From assembly GCF_015751765.1 (NCBI RefSeq), contig NZ_JADOTX010000001.1, positions 1,860,001-1,924,000 on the forward strand: DNA of 64,000 nt, given 5' to 3'. The DNA comes from Micromonospora ureilytica (GTDB taxonomy: Bacteria; Actinomycetota; Actinomycetes; Mycobacteriales; Micromonosporaceae). Below the pieces are notes generated by a model. It searched no databases and was not told the DNA's origin. It saw nothing but the letters and a program-made list of their open reading frames with translations. The translations under genes were made by a program, and so were the position numbers. Each line of letters starts with the position of its first letter. Positions within the stretch are counted from its first letter, which is position 1. This document shows positions 25,907 through 34,331 of the stretch, one piece after another.

Positions 25907-25972
25907 ACCGTTCACGCCCTGGGTACGTGCACTAGGGCAAGTGGACGATCTTCAAAGGGAGGGCCGGCGCCG

Positions 25973-26911
25973 ATGTTCTGGGCCTGGGCACGAGTGGTCG
26001 GCGGGGTGGGTCTGCTCGCCGTCCTGCTGTGGCAGGTGGGCACTGGCCCGTTCCTCGCCGGAGTACGACTGATCGACGCGCAGGCGTTGGCGGTGGCGCT
26101 TGTCATCGGAGTGCTCACCACCGTCTGCGCGGCGTGGCGGTGGAGCCTGGTCGCCGGCGGCCTCGGCGTCCGCCTGCCACTGGCCACCGCGGTGGCGCAC
26201 TGCTACCGGGCCGTGTTCCTCAACGCCACCCTGCCCGGCGGGGTGCTCGGCGACGTGCACCGGGCGGTACGCCACGGCCGCGACGCCGGTGACGTCAGCC
26301 GGGGCATCCGCGCGGTGGTCTGGGAACGTATCGCCGGGCAGGTGGTCCTGGTCGGAGTCGCGCTGGTGGTGCTCGCGGCGTTCCCATCCCCGGTCCGGCC
26401 GTACCTTCCGGTCGCCGCCGCGCTCGTCGTCGCCGCTGGGCTGGTCGCCGTTCTGGTGGCCCGGATCCTCCCGAACGGCGGCGGGTCGCGCTGGGCGACA
26501 GCACTGCGTACCGCCGTGGCGGACGTGCGGTCCGGGCTGCTGGCGCGACGCACCTGGTTCGGTGTGCTGGTCGCCTCGGCCGTGATGGTCGCCGGTCACC
26601 TGGCCACCTTCCTGGTGGCGGCGCGCACCGCCGGGTCGGACGCCCCGCTGTCCCGACTGCTGCCGTTGACGCTGCTCGCCCTGCTCGCCATGGGCCTGCC
26701 GTTGAACGTGGCCGGCTTCGGGCCGCGTGAGGGGGTGGCGGCGTGGGTGTTCGGTGCGGCCGGCCTCAGCGCGGCCGAGGGCGTCGCCACCGCCACCGTC
26801 TACGGTGCACTGGTGCTGGTGGCCAGCCTGCCCGGCGCCGCCGTGCTGCTGGCCCGTCGGCGTCGAGTTCCGGCCGCCGCCCGGGAAGCCGCCTCCGGCG
26901 GCGGCTGTTGA
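25973..26911 (+). CDS. LPG-synthase transmembrane/UPF0104-type flippase-like protein
   Basis: 312 residues with GGGAGG upstream of the ATG. Six to eight hydrophobic helices, e.g. ARVVGGVGLLAVLLWQVG, LAVALVIGVLTTVCAAWRW, VLVASAVMVAGHLATFLVAA and LTLLALLAMGLPLNVAGFGP. The conserved GPREG.AAW element is GFGPREGVAAWVFG, characteristic of the lysylphosphatidylglycerol synthase TM region/UPF0104 family. The aminoacyl-transferase domain is absent, so this is the flippase-like module only. In context it might translocate or anchor the glycosylated product across the membrane. Confidence 0.88.
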   Translation: MFWAWARVVGGVGLLAVLLWQVGTGPFLAGVRLIDAQALAVALVIGVLTTVCAAWRWSLVAGGLGVRLPLATAVAHCYRAVFLNATLPGGVLGDVHRAVRHGRDAGDVSRGIRAVVWERIAGQVVLVGVALVVLAAFPSPVRPYLPVAAALVVAAGLVAVLVARILPNGGGSRWATALRTAVADVRSGLLARRTWFGVLVASAVMVAGHLATFLVAARTAGSDAPLSRLLPLTLLALLAMGLPLNVAGFGPREGVAAWVFGAAGLSAAEGVATATVYGALVLVASLPGAAVLLARRRRVPAAAREAASGGGC

Positions 26912-26970
26912 AGTCGGTTGTGAGACCGTACGCGTCGCCGGACGGCGGTGGCGCCGGACGAAGGAGTCCC

Positions 26971-27654
26971 ATGCCCGAAGCATTGCCGGTTGCCTCGATC
27001 CGCACGCAGGTCACGGTGCCGTTGGCGTTTCCGGACGGCTACACCACGACCGCCCGGGTGTTCACCTTCAAGGGCCTGGTGGACGCTCGGGAGCACCTGG
27101 CCCTCGGCCTCGGCGACTGGGCGGGCGCCCTGGACCGGCTCGCCGCCGGGGGAGAAGCCCCGCTGGTCCGGCCGCACAGCGAGTGCCTGACCGGCGACGT
27201 GTTCGGCAGCCAACGCTGCGACTGCGGGCCGCAACTGCGTGAGGCGGTGCAGCGGATCGCCGAGACCGGGGGCTTTCTGCTCTACCTCCGACAGGAGGGC
27301 CGTGGCATCGGCCTGTACGCCAAACTCGACGCGTACGCGTTGCAGGACGCCGGGTTGGACACCTACCAGGCCAACGTCGCGCTGGGCCGGGGCGAGGACG
27401 AGCGGGACTACACCGCCGCCGCGCAGATGCTGGCCACGTTGGGCGTCCCGCGGGTCCGCCTGCTGAGCAGCAACCCGGACAAGGCCGACCAGTTGACCCG
27501 GCTGGGCGTGGACGTGGCCGAACGGGTGCTCACCAGCGTCTTCCTCTCCCCGGCCAACGCCGAGTACCTGGCGGCGAAGGCGGCCAAGGCGGCGGAGGTC
27601 GAGGCGGCGGATGCGCTCGCGGGTCGTACTCCTGAGCGGCCCGTCTCCCGATGA
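26971..27654 (+). CDS. ribA: Stand-alone GTP cyclohydrolase II
   Basis: 227 residues with GGAG before the ATG. The zinc site is Cys72, Cys83 and Cys85 in RPHSECLTGDVFGSQRCDCG, and the catalytic loop is LRQEGRGIGL. These match GTP cyclohydrolase II, which releases formate and pyrophosphate from GTP giving 2,5-diamino-6-ribosylamino-4(3H)-pyrimidinone 5'-phosphate. There is no N-terminal DHBP synthase domain, so it is not the bifunctional RibBA. Situated among pterin-like, glycosyl and methyl transfer genes, it likely feeds a special pathway rather than bulk riboflavin. An acidic/Ala tail ends the protein. It overlaps the next gene. Confidence 0.92.
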   Translation: MPEALPVASIRTQVTVPLAFPDGYTTTARVFTFKGLVDAREHLALGLGDWAGALDRLAAGGEAPLVRPHSECLTGDVFGSQRCDCGPQLREAVQRIAETGGFLLYLRQEGRGIGLYAKLDAYALQDAGLDTYQANVALGRGEDERDYTAAAQMLATLGVPRVRLLSSNPDKADQLTRLGVDVAERVLTSVFLSPANAEYLAAKAAKAAEVEAADALAGRTPERPVSR

Positions 27655-28391
27655 GTCGGCGGCCGGAGCCGACGCGGCCGTACGTGCTGCTGAGTTGCGC
27701 CACCTCCATCGACGGGTACATCGACGACGCCTCCGAACAGCGGTTACTGCTGTCCAACGATGAGGACCTGGATCGCGTCGACGAGGTCCGGGCCAGCTGC
27801 GATGCCATCCTGGTCGGCGCCGGCACCGTCCGGCGGGACGACCCTCGGTTGCTGGTGCGCTCTCCGAACCGCCGGGCCGAGCGGGTGGCGGCCGGTCGAC
27901 CCGCCTCGCCCACCAAGGTCACCCTGACCGCCCGGGGTGACCTCGACCCGACCGCCCGCTTCTTCACCGCCGGTGACGCGGCCCGGCTCGTCTACTGCGC
28001 CACGGGCGCGCTGGAGAAGACCCAGGAGCGGGTCGGCCGACTGGCCACCGTGATCGACGCGGGTGAGCCCGTCGACCCGGAGTGGCTGCTGACCGACCTG
28101 GCCGCGCGGGGCGTACAGCGGTTGATGGTGGAGGGCGGCGGGACGGTGCACGCCCAGTTCCTCGCCGCCGGTCTCGCCGACGAACTGCACCTGGTGGTTG
28201 CCCCGTTCTTCGTCGGTGACGGGCGGGCGCCCCGGTTCGTCGGCGAGGGTCGCTTCCCCTGGCACCCCGGTCGCCGCGCCCGCCTGGCCGAGGCCCGGCA
28301 GATCGGCGACGTGGTCCTGCTCCGCTACGCCCTCTCCACCCGCTGCCCCGCCGACCCGCCCGCCGCCGACCCCGCCCGCCCTATCGGTTGA
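27651..28391 (+). CDS. RibD C-terminal (pyrimidine reductase) domain protein
   Basis: 246 residues from ATG at 27651, overlapping the ribA stop (ATGA). The dihydrofolate-reductase-like RibD_C fold shows as YVLLSCATSIDGYIDD, ILVGAGTVRRDDPRLL and LMVEGGGTVHAQFLAAGL. There is no N-terminal cytidine-deaminase domain. In RibD this domain reduces the ribosyl side chain to ribityl with NADPH, so RibA plus this reductase could produce a non-deaminated ribitylamino-pyrimidine. Whether the true substrate is that intermediate is inferred from the neighbour. It ends the coupled cluster. Confidence 0.87.
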   Translation: MSRRPEPTRPYVLLSCATSIDGYIDDASEQRLLLSNDEDLDRVDEVRASCDAILVGAGTVRRDDPRLLVRSPNRRAERVAAGRPASPTKVTLTARGDLDPTARFFTAGDAARLVYCATGALEKTQERVGRLATVIDAGEPVDPEWLLTDLAARGVQRLMVEGGGTVHAQFLAAGLADELHLVVAPFFVGDGRAPRFVGEGRFPWHPGRRARLAEARQIGDVVLLRYALSTRCPADPPAADPARPIG

Positions 28392-28448
28392 TCATGAGGT
28401 TGGCGAGTGATTCGATCTTCACGGAACCCGCCAACCTCATGATCAACC
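28386..28448. repeat. GATC-bounded palindromic element, type B (perfect 20-bp arms)
   Basis: 63-bp element: GGTTGATCATGAGGTTGGCG (28386-28405) and its exact complement at 28429-28448 around a 23-base loop. It begins on the last codons of the RibD-like gene, so it also works as a candidate terminator for the cluster. Confidence 0.85.
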
Positions 28449-28536
28449 CGGCTGGGCGCCCGGGGGAGGGGCGGGGTGGGGGTTGGGTGGGGTTAATTTG
28501 TGGACGGTGGGGGTGGGGTTCCGACAGGATTTCCGG

Positions 28537-29088
28537 ATGTCTGTAGCGACCCTGGCACTCCTGCGCTGGCAGTTCGACCTGACGTGGTCGCTGTTCGAGT
28601 ACCACCTGGAGCGACTCGATCCCGCGGACTTCCTCTGGGAGCCGGCCCCACACTGCTGGTCGGTGCGGCAGAGCACGGACGGCACCTGGACCCCGGACTG
28701 GGCCGACACCGAACCCGACCCGGTCCCGGTGCCGACCATCGGTTGGCTCACCTGGCACGTCGGCTGGTGGTGGACCGTGACGATGGATCATCTCCGGGGC
28801 GGATCAGCACGGCAGCGGACGGCCGTTGCCTGGCCGGGCGCGGGCGAGCCGACCGTCGCCTGGCTGCGGGGGCTGCGCACCGAATGGCTGGGTCTCCTCG
28901 ACCAGCTCAGCGACAACGACCTCGACCGCACGGCGACGTTCCCCTGGCCGGACCAGACCGACCACACCGTCACGCACACGATCGGGTGGGTCAACTCCGA
29001 GCTGATGAAGAACGTCGCGGAGATCGGACAGCTCCGGCTGCTCCGCGCCGCACGGACCGATCGGGACGGCCCGGCAGCCCGACAGTAG
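28537..29088 (+). CDS. DinB-like metalloprotein
   Basis: 183 residues. Four-helix DinB/DUF664-type pattern: LALLRWQFDLTWSLFEYHLERLDPADFLW at the N-terminus, WLTWHVGWWWTVTMDHL around the first metal-binding histidine and HTVTHTIGWVNSELMKNVAEIGQLRLL at the C-terminal histidines. The fold is seen in thiol S-transferases (mycothiol or bacillithiol users) and many uncharacterised proteins. AGGA precedes the ATG. In the same frame after its stop a 26-codon stretch resembles a TetR regulator C-terminus. Confidence 0.75.
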   Translation: MSVATLALLRWQFDLTWSLFEYHLERLDPADFLWEPAPHCWSVRQSTDGTWTPDWADTEPDPVPVPTIGWLTWHVGWWWTVTMDHLRGGSARQRTAVAWPGAGEPTVAWLRGLRTEWLGLLDQLSDNDLDRTATFPWPDQTDHTVTHTIGWVNSELMKNVAEIGQLRLLRAARTDRDGPAARQ

Positions 29089-29169
29089 GCCGACACCGAC
29101 CTCGACACCTGGTTCCAGTTCGGCCTGCGCGGGCTGCTCGACGGCCTGTTGCGCGGCCCCGCTCGGTAG
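29089..29169 (+). pseudogene. Remnant resembling a TetR-family C-terminus
   Basis: Directly after the DinB-like TAG, the same frame continues as LDTWFQFGLRGLLDGLLRGPA and then TAG. The LxxWFxFGLRGLLDGL pattern is typical of the ligand-domain end of TetR/AcrR regulators of actinomycetes. No start codon, ribosome site or helix-turn-helix is present, so it looks like the tail of a deleted gene. Confidence 0.4.
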
Positions 29170-29179
29170 GGTGGCCGGC

Positions 29180-29638
29180 GTGCCGCGACTGGTGAAAGTC
29201 ACTAAGGACAACGTGGAGGCCGCGTGCCGGGTGAGCGTGCGGCCCGACCAGGAGAAGTTCTCGTCCCCCGTCGCCTGGTCCCTCGCCGAGGCGTACGCGC
29301 AGCCCGAGATCGCGTGGCCGCGTCTGATCGTCGAGGATGACGAGATCGTCGGCTTCCTGATGGGCTTCTTCGACATCGTGTGGGATCCGGCCCAGCCGGA
29401 CGACAGGCGCTCGGGGCTGTGGCGGCTGAACATCGCCGCCGAGCACCAGGGCCGGGGGTACGGCCGCTTCGCCGTACAGGCCGTCCGCGACGAGGCCCGC
29501 CGACGTGGACACGACCGCGTCTACACGACGTGGGAGCCGGGGCCGGACGGCCCGGAGCGGTTCTACCTGAAGCTCGGCTTCCAGCTGACCGGGGAGACCA
29601 GCGAGGACGAGGTGGTGGGCGTCCACTCCACCCACTGA
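29180..29638 (+). CDS. GNAT-family N-acetyltransferase
   Basis: 152 residues from GTG at 29180; TAGGGT lies seven bases before it (leaderless-type spacing). The acetyl-CoA-binding motif A is EHQGRGYGRFAVQAV (the Q/RxxGxG/A signature) after strand LWRLNIAAEH, and the C-terminal FYLKLGFQLTGE is motif B. A spermine/spermidine-type acetyltransferase would fit the size and the acidic EDDEIVGFLMGFF, but the acceptor is not determined. GTG at 29171 is an alternative start. Confidence 0.85.
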   Translation: MPRLVKVTKDNVEAACRVSVRPDQEKFSSPVAWSLAEAYAQPEIAWPRLIVEDDEIVGFLMGFFDIVWDPAQPDDRRSGLWRLNIAAEHQGRGYGRFAVQAVRDEARRRGHDRVYTTWEPGPDGPERFYLKLGFQLTGETSEDEVVGVHSTH

Positions 29639-29740
29639 GCGGACGCCACCGGCCACCCCGGACCGAGTGATCAGCAGTGCGGCGGGGCCTGCGTACGATG
29701 CGGGGTCGAGTTCCCCTCGTCGGCGCGGAGGTATCGGGCA

Positions 29741-32431
29741 ATGGCAGGCCAGCACGAGGGTTTCGCTCTCGGCGTCGACCTCGGTACGTCCAACACGGTC
29801 GCGGTGCTGCGCTGGCCGGACGGGCGGACCCGTGCGCTGCTGATGGACGGTCAACCGCTCAGTCCGTCCGCCGTCTACGCCGACCCGGACGGCACCCTGC
29901 ACACCGGCTGGGACGCCCGCCGGTTGGCGCAGGCCGACCCGGCCCGGTTCGAGGCGAACCCGAAGCGTCGGGTGGACGAGCCGACCGTGCGGCTCGGCGA
30001 CCGCGCGTACCCGCCGGCCGACCTGCTCGCCGCGGTGCTGGCGGCGGTCGCGCGGACCGCTGTGGGCGCTGTGGGTTTCCTGCCCTCGGCCGTGGTCACC
30101 TACCCGGCGGCCTGGGACGCGACGCGGCGGCAGGTCCTCGCCGACGCGCTGCTGCGGGCGGGCTGGCCGCAGGCGGCCGAGCACACCCTCGCCGGGCCGA
30201 CGCCGCCGGGCACCCGGCTGCTGCGGGAGCCGGTGGCCGCCGCCCGCTACTACACGCAGGTGCTGCATCGTCCGGTGCCGGTCGGCGGGGCGATCGCGGT
30301 GTTCGACTTCGGCGGCGGGACGCTCGACGTCGCGGTGCTGCGCAACGAGGGCGCGGACCCCTGGGGTGACTCCGGCTTCAGCGTGGTCGCCGACGGTGGC
30401 CTGCCCGACCTGGGCGGGCTGGACCTCGACGCCGCGCTGGTGCGGCGGGTCGGCGAGTTGGTCGGTGAGCGGCACGCCGCGCAGTGGGCCCGGCTCACCC
30501 GACCGGCGGATCCGGCGCAGCGCCGCGACCAGGTCCGGCTCTGGGACGAGGTACGAGGTGCGAAGGAGACCCTGTCCCGGTCCGCTGTCGCCCCGGTGGC
30601 GGTGCCGGGAGTGGCCGAGACGATCCAGCTGACCCGGGCGGACGTCGAGGGGGTGGCCACGCCGCTGCTGCGGCGGGCGGTGCAACGGGCCCGGGAGGTC
30701 ATCGCCGCCGCCGGCCTCAGCCCCGAACAGCTCGACGGGCTGTTCCTCGTGGGCGGGTCGTCGCGGATCCCGCTGGTGGCCCGCATGCTGCACGCCGAGC
30801 TGGGGATCGCGCCGACGGTGCTGGACCAGCCCGAGTTGCCGGTGGCCGAGGGCGCCCTGACCGACCTGCCGCTGCGCAAGCCGCTACCCGCCCCGGCGTA
30901 CGCGGGACCGCAGCTCGCACCACCCGCGCCGGCTCCGGTGAGCCCGCCCGCGCCGGCCGGAGCGCTCGCCCCGGTCGTACCGTCGCAGCGCTGGCCGGGA
31001 TCGGCCCCGCCGGTGGGCCCGCCCCCCGGGCCGGGTCTGGCCGGCGCCACCCCGACCCCGACGGGCGGCGGGCCCCGCTGGCGGCGGGCGCGTTGGGTGG
31101 TGCTCGGCGCGGTGCTGGCCCTGGTCGGAGTGGCCACCGCCGCGACGCTCTACCTGACCCGGGACCGCTACCCGGATCTGGCGTTCGACTCGCTGCGCGA
31201 GCTGTCCCGGCCGTCGGCCGGCGCCGAACGGCCGGTCGGCGTGTGGACGGCGGTGCTCGACGATCGGGCCTACCTGGCGTTCCCGCTGCCCGACGACCGG
31301 CTGGAGGTGGTGGCCGTCGACGCGGTCAGCGGCGACGAGCTGTGGCGCAGGCCCACCGACGTGCGGGCCGACGACTGGGAGGCGATCATCGCCGTTCCCG
31401 GGGCGGTCGCGGTCCTCGCCGACGCCCCGGGCGACAGCACTCTCCGACCGCTGGCCGTGCTCGACGGCCGTACGGGCAAGCAGCGCTGGCAGCGCGATCT
31501 GCGCGGTGACGACGAGGTGTACGTCGCCGACGACACAGCGGTGCTGGTGGACCGGGCCGGGGAGCAACTGGTCGGCCTACGCCTGAGCAACGGCTCGACG
31601 AGGTGGACCGAGCCCAACCCCCGTGACCAGTACGCCGGCGCCCGTACCGTGGTCCGGCCGGTGGGCAGCGACGCGGCGGCGGGCGGGCCGGCCTTCCTCG
31701 ACGGTAGGCCCCGCGACCCGTGGACGGGCAAGGGGCGCCGACTCGTGCAGGTGGGTGCGGACCGGTCGGTGCGGCTGCTCGACATGGCCTCCGGTCGTGT
31801 GCTGCGCCAGTGGGGCAGCGTCGCCGACCTCGACGACCTGGTGGTCGCCCACGAGGACCGCCTGTACGTGGCCGCCAACGAGGGTGGTTACCAGTTGCTC
31901 GCGTACGACCTGGGTTCCGACGCCGAGCCGGTGGTGCTGCACCGGTCCGGGAACGACGACTATCGCCCGAAGGAGTTGGTGGCCTGCGGTGCCCGGCGGG
32001 CGTGCCTGTTGCAGGTGCCGAACAATGACGTCGCGCGCACCGAGGTGGTGGCGGCCACCGAGGGTGAGCGCATGATCCACTGGTCGGCGCCGGGGGTGAC
32101 CGGCCTCCTCCCACTGGGTGAGCAGCTGCTCGCCCAGCGGGAGTCCCCGGAGCCGACCGTCACCGTCTTCGACGCCGCCGGCAAGCCGCTGCTGCGCGAC
32201 CGGGGCGGGGTGGCGGTCCGGTTGGACGCGGGCAACCTGCTGGTCTTCGCCAAGGCGCCAAGCGTGGTGGCGGACAACCGGGTGCTGGCCGGCGTGTGGG
32301 CCGAGTCCGGGAAGGTCGACGAGTTGGGCGAGCTGCAGGACGTGCGTAGCTCGTCCTGCTCGTGGAACACCCACGTGATCGCCTGTGGCGGGGAGAAGGA
32401 CTTCGTGCTGTACCGCTTCACCGACGACTGA
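29741..32431 (+). CDS. Hsp70-type ATPase fused through a TM helix to a beta-propeller
   Basis: 896 residues with GGAGG before the ATG. Residues about 5-370 form an actin-like/Hsp70 ATPase: phosphate-1 GVDLGTSNTVAVL, phosphate-2 VFDFGGGTLDVAVL and adenosine motif FLVGGSSRIPLVARML. A Pro/Ala linker (about 376-440) and one transmembrane helix (WVVLGAVLALVGVATAATLYL, about 450-470) follow. The outer part (about 490-896) has repeating blades such as DAVSGDELWRRP, DGRTGKQRWQRDL and DMASGRVLRQWGS, a PQQ/WD-like propeller. No substrate-binding chaperone domain is present, so it is more likely a membrane sensor-type ATPase than a foldase. Confidence 0.88.
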   Translation: MAGQHEGFALGVDLGTSNTVAVLRWPDGRTRALLMDGQPLSPSAVYADPDGTLHTGWDARRLAQADPARFEANPKRRVDEPTVRLGDRAYPPADLLAAVLAAVARTAVGAVGFLPSAVVTYPAAWDATRRQVLADALLRAGWPQAAEHTLAGPTPPGTRLLREPVAAARYYTQVLHRPVPVGGAIAVFDFGGGTLDVAVLRNEGADPWGDSGFSVVADGGLPDLGGLDLDAALVRRVGELVGERHAAQWARLTRPADPAQRRDQVRLWDEVRGAKETLSRSAVAPVAVPGVAETIQLTRADVEGVATPLLRRAVQRAREVIAAAGLSPEQLDGLFLVGGSSRIPLVARMLHAELGIAPTVLDQPELPVAEGALTDLPLRKPLPAPAYAGPQLAPPAPAPVSPPAPAGALAPVVPSQRWPGSAPPVGPPPGPGLAGATPTPTGGGPRWRRARWVVLGAVLALVGVATAATLYLTRDRYPDLAFDSLRELSRPSAGAERPVGVWTAVLDDRAYLAFPLPDDRLEVVAVDAVSGDELWRRPTDVRADDWEAIIAVPGAVAVLADAPGDSTLRPLAVLDGRTGKQRWQRDLRGDDEVYVADDTAVLVDRAGEQLVGLRLSNGSTRWTEPNPRDQYAGARTVVRPVGSDAAAGGPAFLDGRPRDPWTGKGRRLVQVGADRSVRLLDMASGRVLRQWGSVADLDDLVVAHEDRLYVAANEGGYQLLAYDLGSDAEPVVLHRSGNDDYRPKELVACGARRACLLQVPNNDVARTEVVAATEGERMIHWSAPGVTGLLPLGEQLLAQRESPEPTVTVFDAAGKPLLRDRGGVAVRLDAGNLLVFAKAPSVVADNRVLAGVWAESGKVDELGELQDVRSSSCSWNTHVIACGGEKDFVLYRFTDD

Positions 32432-32456
32432 CGTCGAGGGCCGAGCAGCCGACTCG

Positions 32457-32462
32457 TACGAT
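32457..32462 (+). promoter_or_regulatory. -10 box of a leaderless nucleosidase gene
   Basis: TACGAT sits six bases before GTG at 32469, giving leaderless spacing. It lies 26 bases after the stop of the Hsp70-like gene, so transcription may be both read-through and internal. Confidence 0.4.
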
Positions 32463-32468
32463 GCTCCG

Positions 32469-33041
32469 GTGAATCTTCGAGGTACGGTCCGCGCCGATCG
32501 GCCGTTGGTGGTGCTCGCCGTCGGCGAGGAGGCCCGCTACCTGCCGCCCGAGCTGCCGGTCCTGCTCACCGGCATGGGCAAGGTGAACGCCGCCAGCGCG
32601 GTGGCCGCGGTGCTGGCCGCCGGGCCGCGTCCCGCCCTGCTGCTCAACCTGGGTACGGCCGGGGCGTTGCGCCCGGGGTGGGCCGGTATCCACGAGGTCG
32701 CCACAGTCCTCCAGCACGACCTGGACACCGACCTGCTGCGCACGCTCACCGGCGAGACCTACGGGGCGCCGCTGTCGCTGGCCGCCGAGGGTGCGGTGCT
32801 GGCCACCGGTGACACCTTCGTGGCCGACGACGCGGAGCGGGACCGGTTGGCGCAACGTGCCGACCTGGTCGACATGGAGGGGTACGCGGTGGCCTGGGCC
32901 GCCGCGCAGGCCGGCGTGCCGTGCCGGCTGGTCAAGCAGGTCAGCGACGAGGCGGGGGAGGGCGCGGCCCGGACCTGGCAGGAGTCGGTGGACGCCTGCG
33001 CCCGGGACCTCGCCGAGTGGGCCGCTCGACACGTCGCCTGA
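32469..33041 (+). CDS. Purine/MTA-type nucleosidase
   Basis: 190 residues from GTG at 32469. The nucleoside phosphorylase-like fold is shown by VLLTGMGKVNAASAVAAVLA, LLLNLGTAGALRPG, LATGDTFV and VDMEGYAVAWAAAQAGVP. The EGxA motif (DMEGYAVA) binds the nucleoside ribose and the later KQVSDEA carries the catalytic Asp of the 5'-methylthioadenosine/S-adenosylhomocysteine nucleosidase family. Slightly shorter than MTAN, so a futalosine or nucleoside hydrolase role is also possible. Convergent with LtrA 1, ten bases away. Confidence 0.85.
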   Translation: MNLRGTVRADRPLVVLAVGEEARYLPPELPVLLTGMGKVNAASAVAAVLAAGPRPALLLNLGTAGALRPGWAGIHEVATVLQHDLDTDLLRTLTGETYGAPLSLAAEGAVLATGDTFVADDAERDRLAQRADLVDMEGYAVAWAAAQAGVPCRLVKQVSDEAGEGAARTWQESVDACARDLAEWAARHVA

Positions 33042-33051
33042 ACAGGCAGTG

Positions 33052-34236
33052 TCAGTCGTCGGATTGCCGCAGCCGTAGGCCCGGCGTGGTCTCCCGGGCC
33101 GCTCCGGGGACCAGAATGTGCGCCGCCAGCGCGAGCGCCACGACCGTGGTGACCAGCAGCGGCGGCCAGCGGCCGGCCCACGGCAGCGTCAGCAGGGGCA
33201 GGGGGAGGCAGAGCATTCGCCGCCATGGCACGAGCATGGACACCAGCAGGGTGAACAGGGCGCGGCCGATCACGAACAGCGCCGGACCGCCCATGATCAG
33301 TAAGAGCCACCCGACCGGCGTCGTGCCGGTCGGCCGGGTGACGACCAGATCGAACGAGGCCGAGGTGCCGACCACGCCGGCCAGCATCACCAGGTGGGTG
33401 TACGGAGCCACCCGGGCTGGCCGGCCCGACTTCGGCCCGGCCCCGGCCTCCAGCAACTCGCCGGCCCGGAAGACGTAGACCTGCCAGAGCAGCAGCATGA
33501 TGGCGAACGCGCAGATCAGCGCGGCAACCCGGAGTCCGGCCAGCGGGCCCCGGCTGACCTGCAGCGTGGGAACCAGGATGATGTCGCCGAGGGCCAGGAT
33601 GATGAACTGCTGGTACCGCTCGCCCAGATGCGCTGTGGTCCGCTCGTACTGGTCGACGGGCACCCGGCCCAGCCAGGGCGTGGGGTAGCGGGCCGCCGCG
33701 GAGAGCAGGTCGATCGTGATGGCGATGGTCCAGAGGGTCCAGTTCACCGTGCCGGACACCGCGCCGGTGATCCAGAAGACGCCGGACACCACGAACCAGA
33801 AGAGGAATCGCGTGGCGCGGATCATGGCCAGCCGATGATGCTGTTGGCGCAACGTCGTGATCAGGATGATGCCGCGGACCACGTGCGTGCCGACGTAGGC
33901 GATGGCGAAGACCATCGCGTGTCCGTCGGACACCATCGGCAACGATGCCGCCATCCCCACCGAACCGACCATGGCGACCATCAGGATGGCCTGGATGGGG
34001 CGCTGCTGCGGGTCGTAGAACTCGGTGGTGGTGGAGGTGACCGACCAGGTCCACCAGATCGCGGTCAGCATCAGCAGGACCATCGCGGCGCCGGAGGAGT
34101 TGTGGCGCTGCGCGAGCAGGGTCGAGGTCAGCGCGAGCGAGGCCACGAAGACCACGTCGAAGAGCAACTCCAGCAGCGTGGCCCGCGTCGAACCGTCCGG
34201 CCGGCGTACCAGCGCCGCGGTGCCTCCGGTGGTCAT
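33052..34236 (-). CDS. LtrA-family membrane protein, copy 1
   Basis: 394 residues from ATG at 34236 with GGGAGG upstream. Family signature near the N-terminus (RATLLELLFDVVFVASLALT) followed by about ten membrane segments (AAMVLLMLTAIWWTWSVTST; AILMVAMVGSVGMAASLPMV; LAALICAFAIMLLLWQVYVF). The low-temperature-requirement A (LtrA) name comes from a Listeria mutant; the molecular activity is not known. The charged loop EFYDPQQRPIQAIL and ERTTAHLGERYQQFIILALGDIIL are strongly conserved in this family. Tandem with copy 2 on the same strand. Confidence 0.85.
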   Translation of the reverse strand: MTTGGTAALVRRPDGSTRATLLELLFDVVFVASLALTSTLLAQRHNSSGAAMVLLMLTAIWWTWSVTSTTTEFYDPQQRPIQAILMVAMVGSVGMAASLPMVSDGHAMVFAIAYVGTHVVRGIILITTLRQQHHRLAMIRATRFLFWFVVSGVFWITGAVSGTVNWTLWTIAITIDLLSAAARYPTPWLGRVPVDQYERTTAHLGERYQQFIILALGDIILVPTLQVSRGPLAGLRVAALICAFAIMLLLWQVYVFRAGELLEAGAGPKSGRPARVAPYTHLVMLAGVVGTSASFDLVVTRPTGTTPVGWLLLIMGGPALFVIGRALFTLLVSMLVPWRRMLCLPLPLLTLPWAGRWPPLLVTTVVALALAAHILVPGAARETTPGLRLRQSDD

Positions 34237-34331
34237 GCCCGGCCTCCCGCCGTGTCTCCGAGGATTATCGGCGGTGCCGGCGCGGCCCGCCCCCGGATCG
34301 GCGATTCCCGCCGGCCGGGGCAGGGCAGGGG

